Origin: Apostichopus japonicus
Lineage: Eukaryota > Echinodermata > Holothuroidea > Aspidochirotida > Stichopodidae
Reading direction: 5' to 3'
Length of the DNA: 64,000 nucleotides
Assembly (NCBI RefSeq): GCF_037975245.1
Contig: NC_092561.1
Span: forward strand, 10,353,001 to 10,417,000
The position numbers and the translations under genes are program-made. Positions 36,843-49,671 of the stretch are shown piece by piece. Below the pieces are notes generated by a model. It was not told the origin of the DNA. It saw nothing but the letters and a program-made list of their open reading frames with translations, and did no database searches. Positions within the stretch are counted from its first letter, which is position 1; each line of letters begins with the position of its first letter.

Positions 36843-37052
36843 GGTGCCTTACAATCAAAAGGTCCCCAGTTCGAGTCACTCCCAGATTAATGTATGTCGT
36901 CCAGTTACAGAGTTGTTGACAATTCATAATCATGGACGTTAAATATGAATCTAAGAGACTGACTTCGGTCGGCTTGCGGCTTTGATAAGCCAATAATGGC
37001 TTCTTCGCGAGTTCCTGCTTGCAGGAGGATCTACAATACATACATACATACA
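36843..37052 (+). mobile_element. tRNA-derived SINE, about 210 bp
   Basis: Starts GGTGCCTTACAATC, carries a B-box-like AGTTCGAGTCAC, a conserved body, the CGAGTTCCTGCTTGCAGGAG stem and a (TACA)n tail. Copies: 54436-54653 (full) and 29541, 29662 (3' fragments, minus). A second tRNA-like B-box, GGATTCGATCCC, lies just upstream on the minus strand, so two SINE heads may abut. Confidence 0.85.
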
Positions 37053-37766
37053 TCCTCCTAGATATTGGGTTTCATAGCTTCTAATGCCATAAAGTTTTAT
37101 CCATTTGACCCAAGCAGTCTGCTTTATACATAAACAAGACATTCAACAGAACACAGGCAGGTTAAAATTCTCCTGATTTTTTATTTTAAACTAGCCAGAC
37201 AAAAGTTTCAAGACTTAATTTGGAGACCTAACTTTTGAAAGTCCTAAAAGGCATTTTTGGTTCGATGTAATTCAATAACATTACATGTATGTTAAATCTT
37301 GAGTGTTACAAACTGTTAACCTGAGAGATATCTATCTATATATCTTCTTTGCGGTTGTAATTTGTTTTATTTACATGCTGCCAGAAGATGGAATTCTCAG
37401 GGTTTCATTAGGTATTGTAATATAGTTTTCAGCAAAGAGCAACAATTCATTTAAAAAATAAATAAACAGTAGACTTTTGCTTTAATCGGTTAAACTTTGA
37501 CGATTCTTCCGAAATTTCCAAAAGATTCGGCATTATTATTTAAAGCCGCAAGATTGTCACAGGTGCAAAAGCAAAGTACAAGACGAGGGAAGGAAATAAA
37601 TGTTTAAATATCTAATTTCGATCGCAGGAAGTCATTAGTTCATTGGACCAAGAGTACATTGGCACCGCATGAACAGTTTCTTTTCTCAAAGAATTAAAAA
37701 ATTATCTTTTCAACATTAAAAAAAGGAAGGCGTACAAATTTATCTGGAGCATTGTATACAGAGACG

Positions 37767-37780
37767 GTTGTCATGGAAAC
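37767..37780. promoter_or_regulatory. X-box-like RFX motif
   Basis: GTTGTCATGGAAAC differs little from the RFX consensus GTTGCCATGGCAAC. No adjoining exon seen. Confidence 0.35.
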
Positions 37781-37892
37781 GTCATTGTCTGTACCAGCTC
37801 CTGTCCCATGGTGTAGGGATGATAATGTCACTGGTGGATCACCCTTCAGAGAATTCATTTCTTCATGTGCAAGATGATGGCACCATCTAGTA

Positions 37893-38260
37893 CAGGGGTG
37901 GGCAACCTTTTTGAATGAATGGGCCAGATATAAGGAGTGAAAAATTGACTAGGCAGCACCTAACCAACAACCTGCTGTAGATTTCAAACCTTTGATTCTG
38001 AGGACTTTCAAGCAATTGGTGTGTGTATTTAATCTGTATTCACAAAAAAACAATGTCAATACAGTACAGTTGATAACTAATGAAACTAATAGGCCTACCT
38101 GACAGCATCGTTAGTGCCGAAAACTTCTAAGCATCTAGCTCGTTTCTTGTGATGATGTAAAATTGATTGATTTTTTTCCTTTTCTTTAGACATCTCACAG
38201 GCCGCAGAAAAATCACTGGTGGGCCGCATGTGGCCCTCGGGCCGTAAGTTGCCCACCCAG
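37893..38260. mobile_element. hAT MITE, 368 bp, with exact 8-bp TSD
   Basis: Second copy of the 27322 family, same orientation. Left end CAGGGGTGGGCAACCT; the right end has mutated to GCCCACCCAG. TSD ATCTAGTA is exact (37885-37892, 38261-38268). Confidence 0.92.
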
Positions 38261-38464
38261 ATCTAGTACATAATACCTGATTGGCTCCATGTAAATCTCA
38301 AGTAGGCGATAAAGTATATAACATTGGCTCAACATTGTGTGTGCTTTACACATATTGCATTCCTTTAAGTTCTATTCTTCACTGCACTTTCCAATGATGC
38401 CCTAATGACCTTTAAAAGTAGGTGATTTTGTGACCTAAAACTAGTTAAATGTCAAAAGCAATGC

Positions 38465-39180
38465 AAAGAGAGAGAAAAAAAAAACTGCTAACAAACTGCT
38501 TATCTACTGCAAAACGCCTGCATTATCAAATACATAGAAGATAGGGAGGAACCTGGAATTTAGATCTTAACAGGATCCTCTTGAGAGGCTTGGTATCTTA
38601 TTAACAAGAGTGTAATGGGCACACTATGGTTCCTTGCTTAGTGGAATAATTAAAGTGTTGTATGTCATATCACCCAATTCCATAATATTTCTTTATGCCC
38701 ACTTGTAAAAGATATTAACCAACAACTGTATTTCAAGTTTGGATACAATCTGATTTAACGTTTGTGGAATTATTGCAATTTTATCATAATGGCCCCTCCC
38801 CGAAAAATTGGGCCTGATAAATTTTTGTGCTAAGATGATCACAAATATGTTGGCCCAAACAAAGTGGCTCAGAAATATAATTTGCCTCCCAAAATTTGAA
38901 CCCCCAAAATGTGGGGCCCAAATGGTCCCAAAAATAATGGGCCCCACAAATTCGCGCCCAAAGAATGCATCCCAAAATGTGTTTGATGTCGTCATAAAAT
39001 TTGGACCCAACCGGCCCAAAAATGTACCCCCGAAGGATTTGACGCTAATACATAAGATTAAAATAAAATAAAAATTTTAGCAAACTGCTTATCCACTAGA
39101 GAGCCTGTGTAAGAGAATGTGTAAAAGTAAGTCGGCCTGACGTTTCGATCCTAGCAGGATCTTCTTCAAAGGCTAAATGA
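38465..39180 (-). mobile_element. hammerhead-bearing relic with two repeat ends
   Basis: Two related segments, about 38474-38590 and 39070-39180, each hold ACTGCTTATC then a hammerhead-like core, 0.58 kb apart in the same orientation. Between them (38760-39060) lies a degenerate GGCCCAAAAT-type phrase repeat. Direct repeats with hammerheads flanking a non-coding body are typical of Penelope-like and retrozyme elements. No GIY-YIG or RT frame is present. Confidence 0.5.
39135..39173 (-). ncRNA. hammerhead ribozyme-like motif, core mutated
   Basis: Minus strand: GCCU, then UUGAAGA, stem II GAUCC/GGAUC, GAAAC, GUC, AGGC. Stem I (GCCU/AGGC), stem II and the GUC cleavage triplet are intact. The core has U where C3 is required, so activity is doubtful. 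A worse copy is at 38552-38590. Confidence 0.6.
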
Positions 39181-40465
39181 CAAGTTACAGTAACAGAAGG
39201 GACAAAACAAACACAGAATACAGACAGGTTAATGAGCAATACATAAGGTTGGCATGTAATATACATTTCTGAGGACTTTATTCCAGAATACATAAAAAAT
39301 ATGTGTGTTCCTTATGCGCGCCTTCTGCCCGTCCAAGCACTTATTTTCGTTACAGATATATTTCCATTTTGGTTTTTATTCAAAGCCAACTTCCATGACC
39401 CCTATCAAATAATGGTACTAACCAAAGCTTTGATACAAGGACTATTGTATAGTACATATATACTATACATGTATATTATTAGCATAATGACAAATATTCT
39501 ACACTGTTAGTTGATAATCCCATGTCAATATCTACTTCAGTACTTCAGATATGGTTGCTTTGAATGTAACTCCTTGTGACTGGCTGAAGTCGTGATTCAT
39601 TTAGGAAGTAGTGGATCACAGTTTATAATCTGTGATACCATCATGGTGGATGTTCTTTAAAACCTTCTACTTTTCCTTCATAATCTTCTTATTGATTTTT
39701 CCTTGAAATGTTTGCTTAGCTTTCAAGTCTTTGTATGATTTAGAATTTCCTTATAACTATGTTTATTAGAAATGTTTCTGTTTGAACAAGTGAGTTAAAC
39801 ATTATAAAGAAAGAACAAAGCCATTTTCAGTTGAATTGCTGTGATGACATCATTCAATTTACTGTTGCCAGATGCAAAATATTCATAACTTTGCCATACC
39901 AATGCTACATGATTGTGGTCTTGACCTAAAGATGCAGAAAAGTGTCAGTATTTTTGATAAACTAAGCAGTGAACTTCAGTCACCCGATATCCCTTTAAGG
40001 ACTCAATGTCACATGGGAGTCATACATCCCTGTGATTGGCTACATTTGTTGAAATATGTTGATTCCCCCAACACAAGCCAACGAGACTTAAACTTGGTGA
40101 ATGCTTGATCAGTCCTAGTCATAAGCACATCCACACTGCCCATCTATCCAAGACTTTTTTTAAATTACCAGAAGTGGAAAATTGGTAAGGGTTGTAATTT
40201 GCGAACAGCTCAACTTAAATTTGTTTCGTACCTTGGCAATCTGATCAAGCTTGACGATGTAATAAGGAAAACAAATTGAATATACATTTCACTGTGGTGC
40301 ATGGTTGTCCCTCCTGATTTGCTAAAGTTAAAGGCTTACAGTCCAGTACAAGGCCAAGGCCTTCACACACAAGTTTTACAAAAGTTAACTGCTGGCCACT
40401 AGTAAATTGTCACACCTTGGCACTAAAGTATTCACAATTCAAACAGTCACCCCTTAGAAACTACT

Positions 40466-40706
40466 GTGTGCCACATGTCCCCTGGCCCTGAGGGACTTCC
40501 CATAGGGTCCAAAGCCAAACCCGCACATGCAACTATATTTATAAGTTACCTCACGGCATGTCCCAACTTTCACACCTGGGTGAAGAGAGGGCAGTGACGA
40601 TTTAAGTGCCATGCCTAACCACACAAAGTAACGGTCTGGCCAGGACTGGAACCTGCAGTACCCTTTAGATCGCTGGACCACTGCCTTTAACCACTAAACC
40701 CTCTCT
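40466..40706 (-). mobile_element. tRNA-derived SINE, minus strand
   Basis: Minus strand: A-box-like TAGTGGTTAAAGG and B-box-like GGTTCCAGTCC about 30 bases apart, then an unrelated body. Spacing and motifs fit a pol III tRNA-type head. It does not match the 36843 family. Confidence 0.65.
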
Positions 40707-40734
40707 TGTAGTAGGTAACCATACTAGACCATTC

Positions 40735-43152
40735 ATGTGTTACAGTTCTATAAATATGGCAAGTTTCATGCACACATTGTCTACATTTTCAGATTACTTA
40801 ATGGAACCTGATCGCGCCATTTTATCATGCTTAGAAACATACAGGAAATTACAGGCAGTATTTTGCTGGTTGTGGATACCAAGTAAATGCTGCCAAAATA
40901 CATTGCTCGTTCACGTACCAGCTACTTTTTCAATATCGAAGATAACAGAGTTGTGGGGAGTGTACTATAACTTTCACAAATACCAGGAAAATGAAATGTG
41001 ATTATACTATTAAAAGGTAACACAAAACCCAATAGTTATCATTGGTTCTATGTGATAGAGATAAATCACCCAAACAACTCAGCTATTATTGAAAGATACT
41101 ACAGAATCAATGTTGATTCATGCACAGACATCAACCCAACCATCATCTTATTCCATTGAAAGATACAGCAGATTTCATGTTCCTTCACAGACAGACAGAC
41201 AGACAGATACACAAGGTTGAAGGCTTGATCAAGTCTAAATATGACCTTCACTATTTTATATCTAAGCAAAACAACAATTTGTGTAACCTTAACTACTATT
41301 ATGATTTCTTTAGGTAAGCTTCTTTATGTAAGTCTTTTTGCTGATTCTTTTGTATTATGTGTTACGGTATTGTAAATAAATACAGAAGAAAAAAAAGAGT
41401 CTAAATATGACATCACCCAGCTACAATGATCATCAATTTTTTTCTTCACTTGTTACATTATGTCTATTTGGGAGTTGGGGTTTCCAAATACCGAATCTAA
41501 AATATTGGACCCTTTAAAATGAAATAATGATGTAACTGGCTTCAGTAGAACCCTGTTCAACATGCTACCTCGAAAATATGAACAGGAAAACAAAGAAAAC
41601 GTAAAATGGTATCAGATCCCAGAGGCACTATGACATCACAGTTTTAAGAAGTGACAAACTCCAAACTGGACTATTGATGTAAGATATCTCCCTAACTGAT
41701 CATAATTTATCTCATGTTGAGGGAGTGTGAGAGGGGCCAATTATAATTGCCCCCTCCTTCCCCCCCCCCCTCCAACATGAAAAGGTATGGGCATGAACAT
41801 TTATGGAAGGGCAAGAGGATGGATCCAGGGTTTCATAAAGGAGGATATGTGACCCTGGGGTCTTTGAAGATGATTTCCATATAGGTGTGGCGGGTGGGGG
41901 TGGGAGTGGGGGGTGTGGGAGTCAAAATCTCTGGCTCAAACAATATCATTTCCATGATTGTGTATGATACCATAAAACCATCCATTATAAGTATAATAGA
42001 GGGCAGCATTCATCTAATGCCTAATGCAGGAGGGCATCTGTTACATCAATTCATCAAAACAGCAATATCATATAGTGACGTAAAAAACCTTCTAAAATAT
42101 GGCCATTAAAGTTTTCAAAATCTTGTAAACATTCTTCAATACATAATTGACAGTGGTGTATCACTTGCATCATTCCCTGACAATCTTCTCGTTCACAATT
42201 TCTAGTGGTAACGTTGAACTGAGCAGCAGAGGCTGTCTTGACTAAAATATTTTTGTTTCACTGGAAAGTTGGATCTGTCCAAGGACACTAGGCAAAAGAT
42301 AAACACAGGATTTGTCATAGTGCTGTACAACATAAAAATGAACCGGGGATATCAACCTAATGAATTTATAATATAAAATAACACAAACAACTAAAAAACC
42401 TTTGATGCCATGGAAGCAGATAACCTAACAAAAGGAAAAAATTCACCATTGCACATTCTAGATTGCTTATATTCAAAATCTAAAACGTGTAGACTTGTTA
42501 GATTAGCTCTAGTAGATCAATGGCAGTAAGGAATCTAGAAAGTAACCCCTATTTTATAATATTGAGTATAGTTAATTTGACAAAAGCAATTTGTTCTTTT
42601 TGTTTGTTTTGTCATAAATAGTTCTTTGAACACCTTTATAAGAATTCAAAGGATAGTTGCATCATCAGTACCCTTTGATATTGAAATTAAAACCATTTTG
42701 TCCTTAACTGGTACTCACATTTGCTGTCAGTGCCCCCCAATCCCCCCCCCCCCCACCCCAAGCTTAGGGCACTTATGTGCCATGCCCTTTACAAAATTAT
42801 ATGCCAAGTCCTGTTCTAATAACTTAACTTTTCTATGCCTGTTTTAGCAAATGTGTGGTCTTTAATTCTGGTACCTAAAATATGAGCAAAACTTGCTGAT
42901 AGGTTTTGTATGATCAAGGCTAGAATACAATAGTTAATTTATTTAGTGTTTAAGGCCACTGTCATGAAAAGCTGAGACCTAGAAATAAACCCACCCTAAA
43001 ACAGGTGCAAAACTCTAATCACTCACCAGAGAAAAAGGGTTTAAAATGATTTTAAACCTTTGACCTAATATTAAGGACAATTTCATTAGAAGAGATCAAA
43101 CTTGGCTCAGAGACAACCTTAAAGATATTTGGAATGGCCACTATGACCTAAC
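40735..43152. other. no firm gene
   Basis: Contains CTTGATCAAG at 41224, a (CAGA)n run near 41190, and C-runs near 41761 and 42740. Open frames at 40735-41001 and 41885-42109 lack splice or start support. Confidence 0.5.
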
Positions 43153-43247
43153 CTTGATTTCTTAGGGATACTCAGTTCTGCTTTTAAAGATAAAATGTGT
43201 GTCAAATATAATAAACACACATTCTTGTGGTACAATTCTCCCGACCA
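43153..43247 (-). CDS. candidate internal exon, minus-strand gene
   Basis: Minus strand: excellent acceptor (CTTTCTCTATCTACCTTCAG). Frame WSGELYHKNVCLLYLTHILS then LKAELSIPKKS in phase 0, ending at a weak donor (TCAAG|gttagg). An alternative donor after 27 bases (gtgtgt) exists. Phase matches 47151 upstream and 32810 downstream. Confidence 0.25.
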
Positions 43248-44387
43248 CTGAAGGTAGATAGAGAAAGGTAGGTTACAATGAATTTTAACTTCACCTGAAG
43301 ACTTACCAGGAATGATAGGCATAAAACTTGGGAGGTTTTAACACCAAGGGGAGATTTCAACAGATTGTTATCAAACACAAAGTTTCCCTTGTTGAGGTTG
43401 AGGGGCTAGATCCAGGGAGGAGCCGGGCCTCCCTCTCTGGGATGAATTGGCACACAACTGTTAGCTACAAACATGACTTTGGCGATTAAATTAAGATTCA
43501 AGTGTAGCCATTTCTTACTTTGCACCAACAGTTTAGTCATACTTTCAGTATGTCCTAAAGCTTGTCCTCCGTACTTCGCTCTGCTTTGTCTGAGATTTCT
43601 GGACCTCCTTCTACTAATGTTGCCCTTTGCATCCACTTACAATCTCTTCAATGGAGGAAGGCAAATATCCATTTATGTGTAATTACCGCATGGTCATTCA
43701 AAAAGTTCCTATTCAACTACCAACAGAAAAAACATGCAGCATTGAATTGACCAAATAGGATGTTTACAGATAAAACCACATAGGTAGGGTTTGTGAAAGC
43801 GGGGGGAAGGGGGGGGGGAGGGGATCTGTTCTGCAATATAACAATGTCACTGCATGATCAATATGATGTACTATGCCTACAGCATCCAATACACACCTAT
43901 ATACCCTGAGGTTTGACCTCTGATCTGACTTTTAAATAGATCATTAACAAAATTAGTACTTTTATGAATGAAGTCTTGACAAGTTGGATGAGTTGCCCAG
44001 ATCTGACTTGTTCCTTGGTCACAATCCTAGTTTCTCCTCATGCCCCGAATTTTGCTCCCTTTTTCTTCCATGCTGCATATTTTTGGTTTGCCCCCAATGA
44101 CCTTGGTAACCTTTTTTTACTAAGACCACCAGTATTGTTACAGGGGAATTACACTTCCTTCCTCCCAAGGCTATTATATATAGATAATATATATGCTTGA
44201 AAACTGTTGGAAATATCTGCTAGAGATCTTTACTTACCAATTGCGAGTCAGTGAACTTTTTTCATACTAACATCAACTTTGTTAAACCACAAAGTAATCT
44301 TCCTAAAAAGGTAGTGGTTTCTTAACGTTTTCTTTTCTTCTGTCTTGTTTTCTTTCACTCTTTTTTTTTGTTGGGTATTTTATGCAG

Positions 44388-44480
44388 GATTTGATTTAGG
44401 CCATGGGAATTTCTCTTTGGGTTATGAAATGAAAATTAAAGAGGATGCATTCAATGTACAAAATCTTGACAGATTCATGG
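44388..44480 (+). CDS. candidate internal exon, plus strand
   Basis: About 35 bases of pyrimidine-rich tract end in GGGTATTTTATGCAG, and the donor is CATGG|gtaagc. Only one frame is open: two leading bases, FDLGHGNFSLGYEMKIKEDA then FNVQNLDRFM, one trailing base. Strong sites and a convincing translation. It lies within the span of the minus-strand candidate gene, so it would belong to a nested or overlapping gene. Unrecognised. Confidence 0.35.
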
Positions 44481-45683
44481 GTAAGCCAGCCAATCAGAAG
44501 TTGATACCTCCCACTTTCGAGTAACTCACCATATATCAACTCTCTCGATCATTTATATAGAGTTTGGACTTGTTGAGTATAGTTGTTCGTTTAAATATCA
44601 GGCATTCAACAGTATTTCATATTTAGACTCCAGCCATCCATTAGTGCAACATTTTGGAAATTTTTTTTTATGGCATTGAAAATTGGAGGCATGGTACTGA
44701 AGACACCAACTTTGACTTATTCAACCGTAACTGGTACGTCACCAGAATATTTATACAAACCTTCAATTGATGTTTACTTTTCTTAATATGTGTAAATGGA
44801 CACAGCACCTGTCCAAATAATATTAGAGCAAAGTTAACAGGCGTCCACCGTTCAATTACTTAAGGCAGAAATAAAAGCGATCACACCCACTTGCAGTTTC
44901 CAGAAAGAAAAATATTTAAAAAAAAGATGGCAGAATGAGACAATAGGGGATATTATACGTAGGACCGAAAATGTGAATTCAGAACATTTAATTCATGAAC
45001 AACAAAAGGGATGGTTACTTAGATAAATCTTTTCTCCTTTAAAGTACCATTTTGGGCTTGGTCACCACTTTTAACAAGGTTTTGAAAGTACATTACTCAA
45101 AACCCAGATTTCAATCGATCAAATAAAAAAAATAATAATAAATAAAAAAAATTACGTCTATTACCTTTGATTATACTTTATATATACTTTACAGGTCAAT
45201 ATGTATTGGCCCCAAAATTTTGAAAAAGTTTGAAAAAGTTTTGAAAAGCATTTGACTCTGATCATCAAACTTAATTCATCCAACTTAATTCATGAATTAA
45301 TTCCAAATTAGCCAATCAGAAGTGTTAAAAATCGACTCTTGAAATATCTCACCTGCAAATTAAAATGCTCATTGAAATTTAGGGTGAATGGTTGACCATT
45401 ATCTGAATTTCTAGCATATGTGCTAAATTAGATGCATACCTTACTTGAATGCAAACATTTCAACATGTTCCACATATTTCTTGGTGTCATTTGACAGGCA
45501 AACTTGATTGGGTCAAAGCAATTACTATTAGCATTAGTTAATCTTCCTGTTAACATATTTTATGACTCCTCTTTATCACTTTTATATTTATACTGGAATT
45601 GAATAAATGAACGCATGAAATGAATAAAGTGACTAAATATGACGATAAGAAGAGAAACAAAAAGTTTCTGAAACTCTTGAACT

Positions 45684-46191
45684 ATGCTGTCGTGTATGAA
45701 AGCACAAACCCTCGAGTTTGAAGTTAAGCAATTTCTAATCGACAACACCATTCATTTAGCACCTTCAGAAACTATCAGATATATAATTTACCAAACATGG
45801 AATTTGACTAACCCCACCCAGACAGTTTCCAGAGTTGAGGACTTATGGATGGCGCTATTCACAAAAGGCGAGTAACTAGGCATATTCACTGTTGTTTTAT
45901 ATAACCGTGACGAAGTATTACCGTGGTAGCAGCCTTACCGAACTACGTACGACTGTCGCTTACTTAGCAGTTTGTTCAAGGTTTTCAAAACCATCACTGT
46001 TTGCTATTCAACAGGCTCCGCTACCGGGAAGAGCCTATATTGAAACATCAGCAACGGACACGAGTGAAAATATTATCTCTTCTATCCCACATGGAGACAT
46101 TGTCATTAGTCAATCAAAATTGATGATTTTTCTTAATATATGTCGTAAATTAGTAATGAGAGGGGCGATTCTATTTGCTATGCCAAGATGA
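45684..46191 (+). CDS. two adjacent open frames, doubtful
   Basis: 45684-45875 gives 63 codons with FEVKQFLIDNTIHLAPSETI and the end VEDLWMALFTKGE; 45892-46191 gives PLPGRAYIETSATDTSENII. Both are protein-like and end in stops, with no splice support. They could be decayed transposon coding sequence. Confidence 0.18.
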
Positions 46192-47150
46192 CTCATCAGA
46201 CATTAAATTGATAATTTCCTTGATCCCTGGAGGATTTTGCAATATGATGCTCTTCCTGATGACCGGGCAGGGTTGAAACAAATATATACTTCCATTTTCA
46301 TATCGCTAATTCGGATACTGCGATCTCTTGTTGTTCATTAAGCGATAAAAATTTGGGGGGACTCCCCTCAAATTTTAAATCGGCAATCAATCGTACATGT
46401 GCTTTTAAGGTCCTGTTTACAGGAATTGAATTAAGGAGCATGTTGAAGAATACATTAGTGAAGCTAATTATGTCAGTTTCATTAATAATGTTAATGATGG
46501 GCATGTAAGTACCAATATCGCATGAGAGGACCGACAAACCTGCAGTATAGCGTAGCACACAGATGGTGTGGCACGGAGTGAAGTAGCTTGGAAATATTCA
46601 GGTGGGAAAAAGGTCAGGACCCACACACACAGGTAACAGCCTCTCAGTGGGGACATTTAGCAAAGCCCATGACACTGATGGTGCCTCCAGCACACATGGC
46701 CCACCAATAAGTTTGGAGGAATGACTTTATATACAAACACTGTGCTCCTGAAGAAGACTGTACTTCATAGTGCTCAAAAAGGTCTGTCCCCTTGTAACAC
46801 ACGACGCACACACAAAGGTGGCACAAGGTTACTACACTCATCACAAAGCATGTCTCCCAATCTCAATCCTGTGTTAGTGTTCCTCCTACATAGGAATTTT
46901 ACATTTCAATGGGAAAGGGGATTCAACTGCATCAGATGAATGACCGTATGGAACAGGCATCATGAACAGGTGATCACAACAATGTGAAATCACAAATTTA
47001 AACTGTGCGGGAGGGAGGGGAATGTTGGGGGGTGGGAGGGGGATGGGAAGATCAGATATACATGAATGGCAGTTAATTAGCACTGCAGTCTTATCAGTGT
47101 GTGCTATACCAGTATCATCATTTGAAGGCAAATGACCTTGCATATATTAC

Positions 47151-47183
47151 CTGCAGATATCGAATCGGAATTTTACCTTCAGA
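47151..47183 (-). CDS. candidate micro-exon, minus-strand gene
   Basis: Minus strand: acceptor TTTGTTTCCTCATATCAG, donor CTGCAG|gtaata. 33 bases encode SEGKIPIRYLQ in phase 0 to 0, matching neighbours at 48821 and 43153. Both sites are good, but the length allows chance. Confidence 0.25.
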
Positions 47184-48820
47184 CTGATATGAGGAAACAA
47201 AGTCCGCTAACCTACTCTTGATCATTCCTATGATTAAGATGTGGTAATGTGTTGTTCCTCCCAAATGGGTTAATGGGTTAATAAATATCAATTAACACAA
47301 GGAAAAATGAAGACATTAAAGTCTCAATACGTGTTTGCTGATGAATTTCGGAAAACTTATTCTAAATGCACTCTGACCAGGTGTGTTAAATGGAGAAAAG
47401 CTGTCGCAATTGAAAGAAAGAAATTTATTTTCTGTCGCCTTTATGGCCCGAACGATTTACCATAAAATCACTGCGACCGCCCATATCAACATGTTCATTA
47501 CACAAATGTAACATATATACTCGTATCGTCCACTTTATTGACCCAATTCCACGGAGGAAACGTCTGAAAACACCTGTTTATTCCTTGCAATGTAAAGAAA
47601 GGAAAAATTTTTGCAAGCTACATCGGTAAGACAGAAAGATAGATACTATTCAAGAGAATTAATCTAAACATAGGCTAACCACAAAAGTGAAAGTAAGCCT
47701 AGCCTAACGGTCATAAACAAAACAGAGAGATTTGATTGGCGCATGATCTGTTAGGCAGGGCTTACAAATTTTGATTGAAGTTTGTAGAATCTATGGACTC
47801 GTTAACAAATCTGGCAAAATTTATTCAGACCAAAATGTTTAACCACAGATAACTCATTAAAAATAATGATTATTAATGTGAAATTGCGTAGAACGGTGTT
47901 ATTTTCACTGAGCTTTTAGGGCAGTAAGCTGGAAAGGTCGAAATTAAATTTGGGCAAACACACATTGAGACTTTAAACAGTCAATGGCCAAATGTTGAAG
48001 GAGCTGTTTGCATGTAGTCATCAACTTCTGACCATGTTATGACCATGCAATGACCATGTAATGACCACGTATTACCAACAATATTTTTTTTTATAGTATT
48101 CAAACTTTCAAACTATTGAACCTTTACTTAATTACTGATGCTTCAAGTTGACTGTAATGAAATCTATTGAAATACAATTTTAATGGACAATTAACATAGG
48201 GGACAAAGAAAACAAAAGTTTCTTTTTTAATCATCATCTTTCACCAGACAGACAGACAGCTTGGAAGAACAAATAAGCCACAGGGGGAAGTTTCTAGCTT
48301 GGACATGGTAAATGAGCCCAGGGCCGGATAAACCGGTGGATGAATAGAGCGACACCCACTGTTATCCCATCGGGAGAGATGATCTTAAAGCTATCTCAAT
48401 CAATCAGTTCTTAAAATTGCTGGAAATATAATTAAAACATTTAAAACAATAGCATACTTGAGAGCAAGATGTCATTCAACAACACAAAGTCAATAGATAA
48501 GATGAGCAAGCCTAAAGGGAAATCAATGAAAGTGCTAGCTGCTTGTATTAAGAGACTCTATATGTTTCAGTTCCGTGTACAACCAATATGTGGAAGTTGG
48601 AGGGTGGTAAAGTAAACATGACCGTAACAAGAAATGATCCATGCCATTTTCTGCACTTTCCCCACCATCCTCCTCTGTCACCCCTCCCCTTCCCCCACTC
48701 CATCACGAAGGCTTTCACATCTCTACTCTTGAAGGGGACAGGGGACACAAACCCAACCATGATTTTTGGCTTTGTTCTTTGTGATAAACCACTGCCCCAA
48801 ACAGCTATGAGAAGTCTTAC

Positions 48821-48877
48821 TTTCATTCCGGAAGTAGCGTAGTTTAAAAGTTTTGTCTCCCCCCCTGGGCTGTCATT
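48821..48877 (-). CDS. candidate small exon, minus-strand gene
   Basis: Minus strand: acceptor CATCACAGCTTTACAG, donor ATGAAA|gtaaga. 57 bases encode NDSPGGETKLLNYATSGMK in phase 0 to 0, following the exon at 49672 in phase. Confidence 0.3.
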
Positions 48878-48954
48878 CTGTAAAGCTGTGATGTGGAAGA
48901 GCCTCAACGATCAAGGTAACCTGTTTAATTTCTCTCTGTTTTTCTTTGGATATA

Positions 48955-49235
48955 ACTTGCAAGGTAAAATGCTACCAGAGGCTGGTATTGAAACCATCAT
49001 TGGGTCATATCAAACGCTTCAATAGTTTTTGCATCATTAGTTGTAAAACTTATCTCCATTACAGAAAAAATAAACATTGTTAGAAATAAAGACAAAACAT
49101 AAGAAATTGAAGCATAAATATAAAACAATATCACATTTAGACTTGATCAAGTCCTCTTCATTGTGTGTTGAAGGAACATTAAACCTGTGATATACGGTGC
49201 TAAATGGAATCAGATATTCCTTGGGTGTTTGGGGA
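48955..49235 (-). repeat. dispersed repeat, second copy
   Basis: Same family as 33163-33480, with GACTTGATCAAGTC at 49140-49153 and the shared CTCCATTACAGAAAA segment. Confidence 0.7.
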
Positions 49236-49413
49236 AGTTGTTAATGTTGTTAATTTTGATGATGGTAGGGACTTTTTCTCCTTTGATACTTCATGAGTTA
49301 TGCAACAAATAGTCAACTTATTGCTGGAATCACAGAGACAATTATTTCTGCCATTTTCATGAATTTAGACTAATTTCATTGCGTTTTAGCAATATCTATC
49401 TATCTACCTATCT

Positions 49414-49456
49414 TAATAACCCTGAAGAATGGATTATTCCAGAAACATTTATTCAT
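49414..49456 (+). ncRNA. degenerate hammerhead-like motif
   Basis: CTGAAGA (49422-49428), stem TGGA/UCCA, then GAAAC. Possible stem I AATAA/TTATT. The cleavage triplet is not conserved, so it is probably inactive. Confidence 0.35.
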
Positions 49457-49671
49457 CAAGTTAAGCTATGGATTACCCATGTGAAGTTTAAATGGTTGTC
49501 ATGAATCAATTGAAAGATTATTTTGATTTTTTTTTCAATTATTTGATATTAAGTTATTATAACAAAGTAGGTTATTAGCTTGATTTTTTAGTCAACTTTT
49601 TTATTTTAAACCTTGAAGTGGTTGTAAATACTAAAGCTGTTCTTACATGCGTGCGGCTGGTACTGACTTAC

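Noticed and set aside
38693-39071. Open frames of 108 and 87 codons
   Set aside because: They fall in a degenerate GGCCCAAAAT-type phrase repeat between two hammerhead-like relics.
40615-40706. Functional tRNA gene
   Set aside because: A- and B-box-like motifs are present, but no cloverleaf with acceptor and anticodon stems forms; it is a SINE head.
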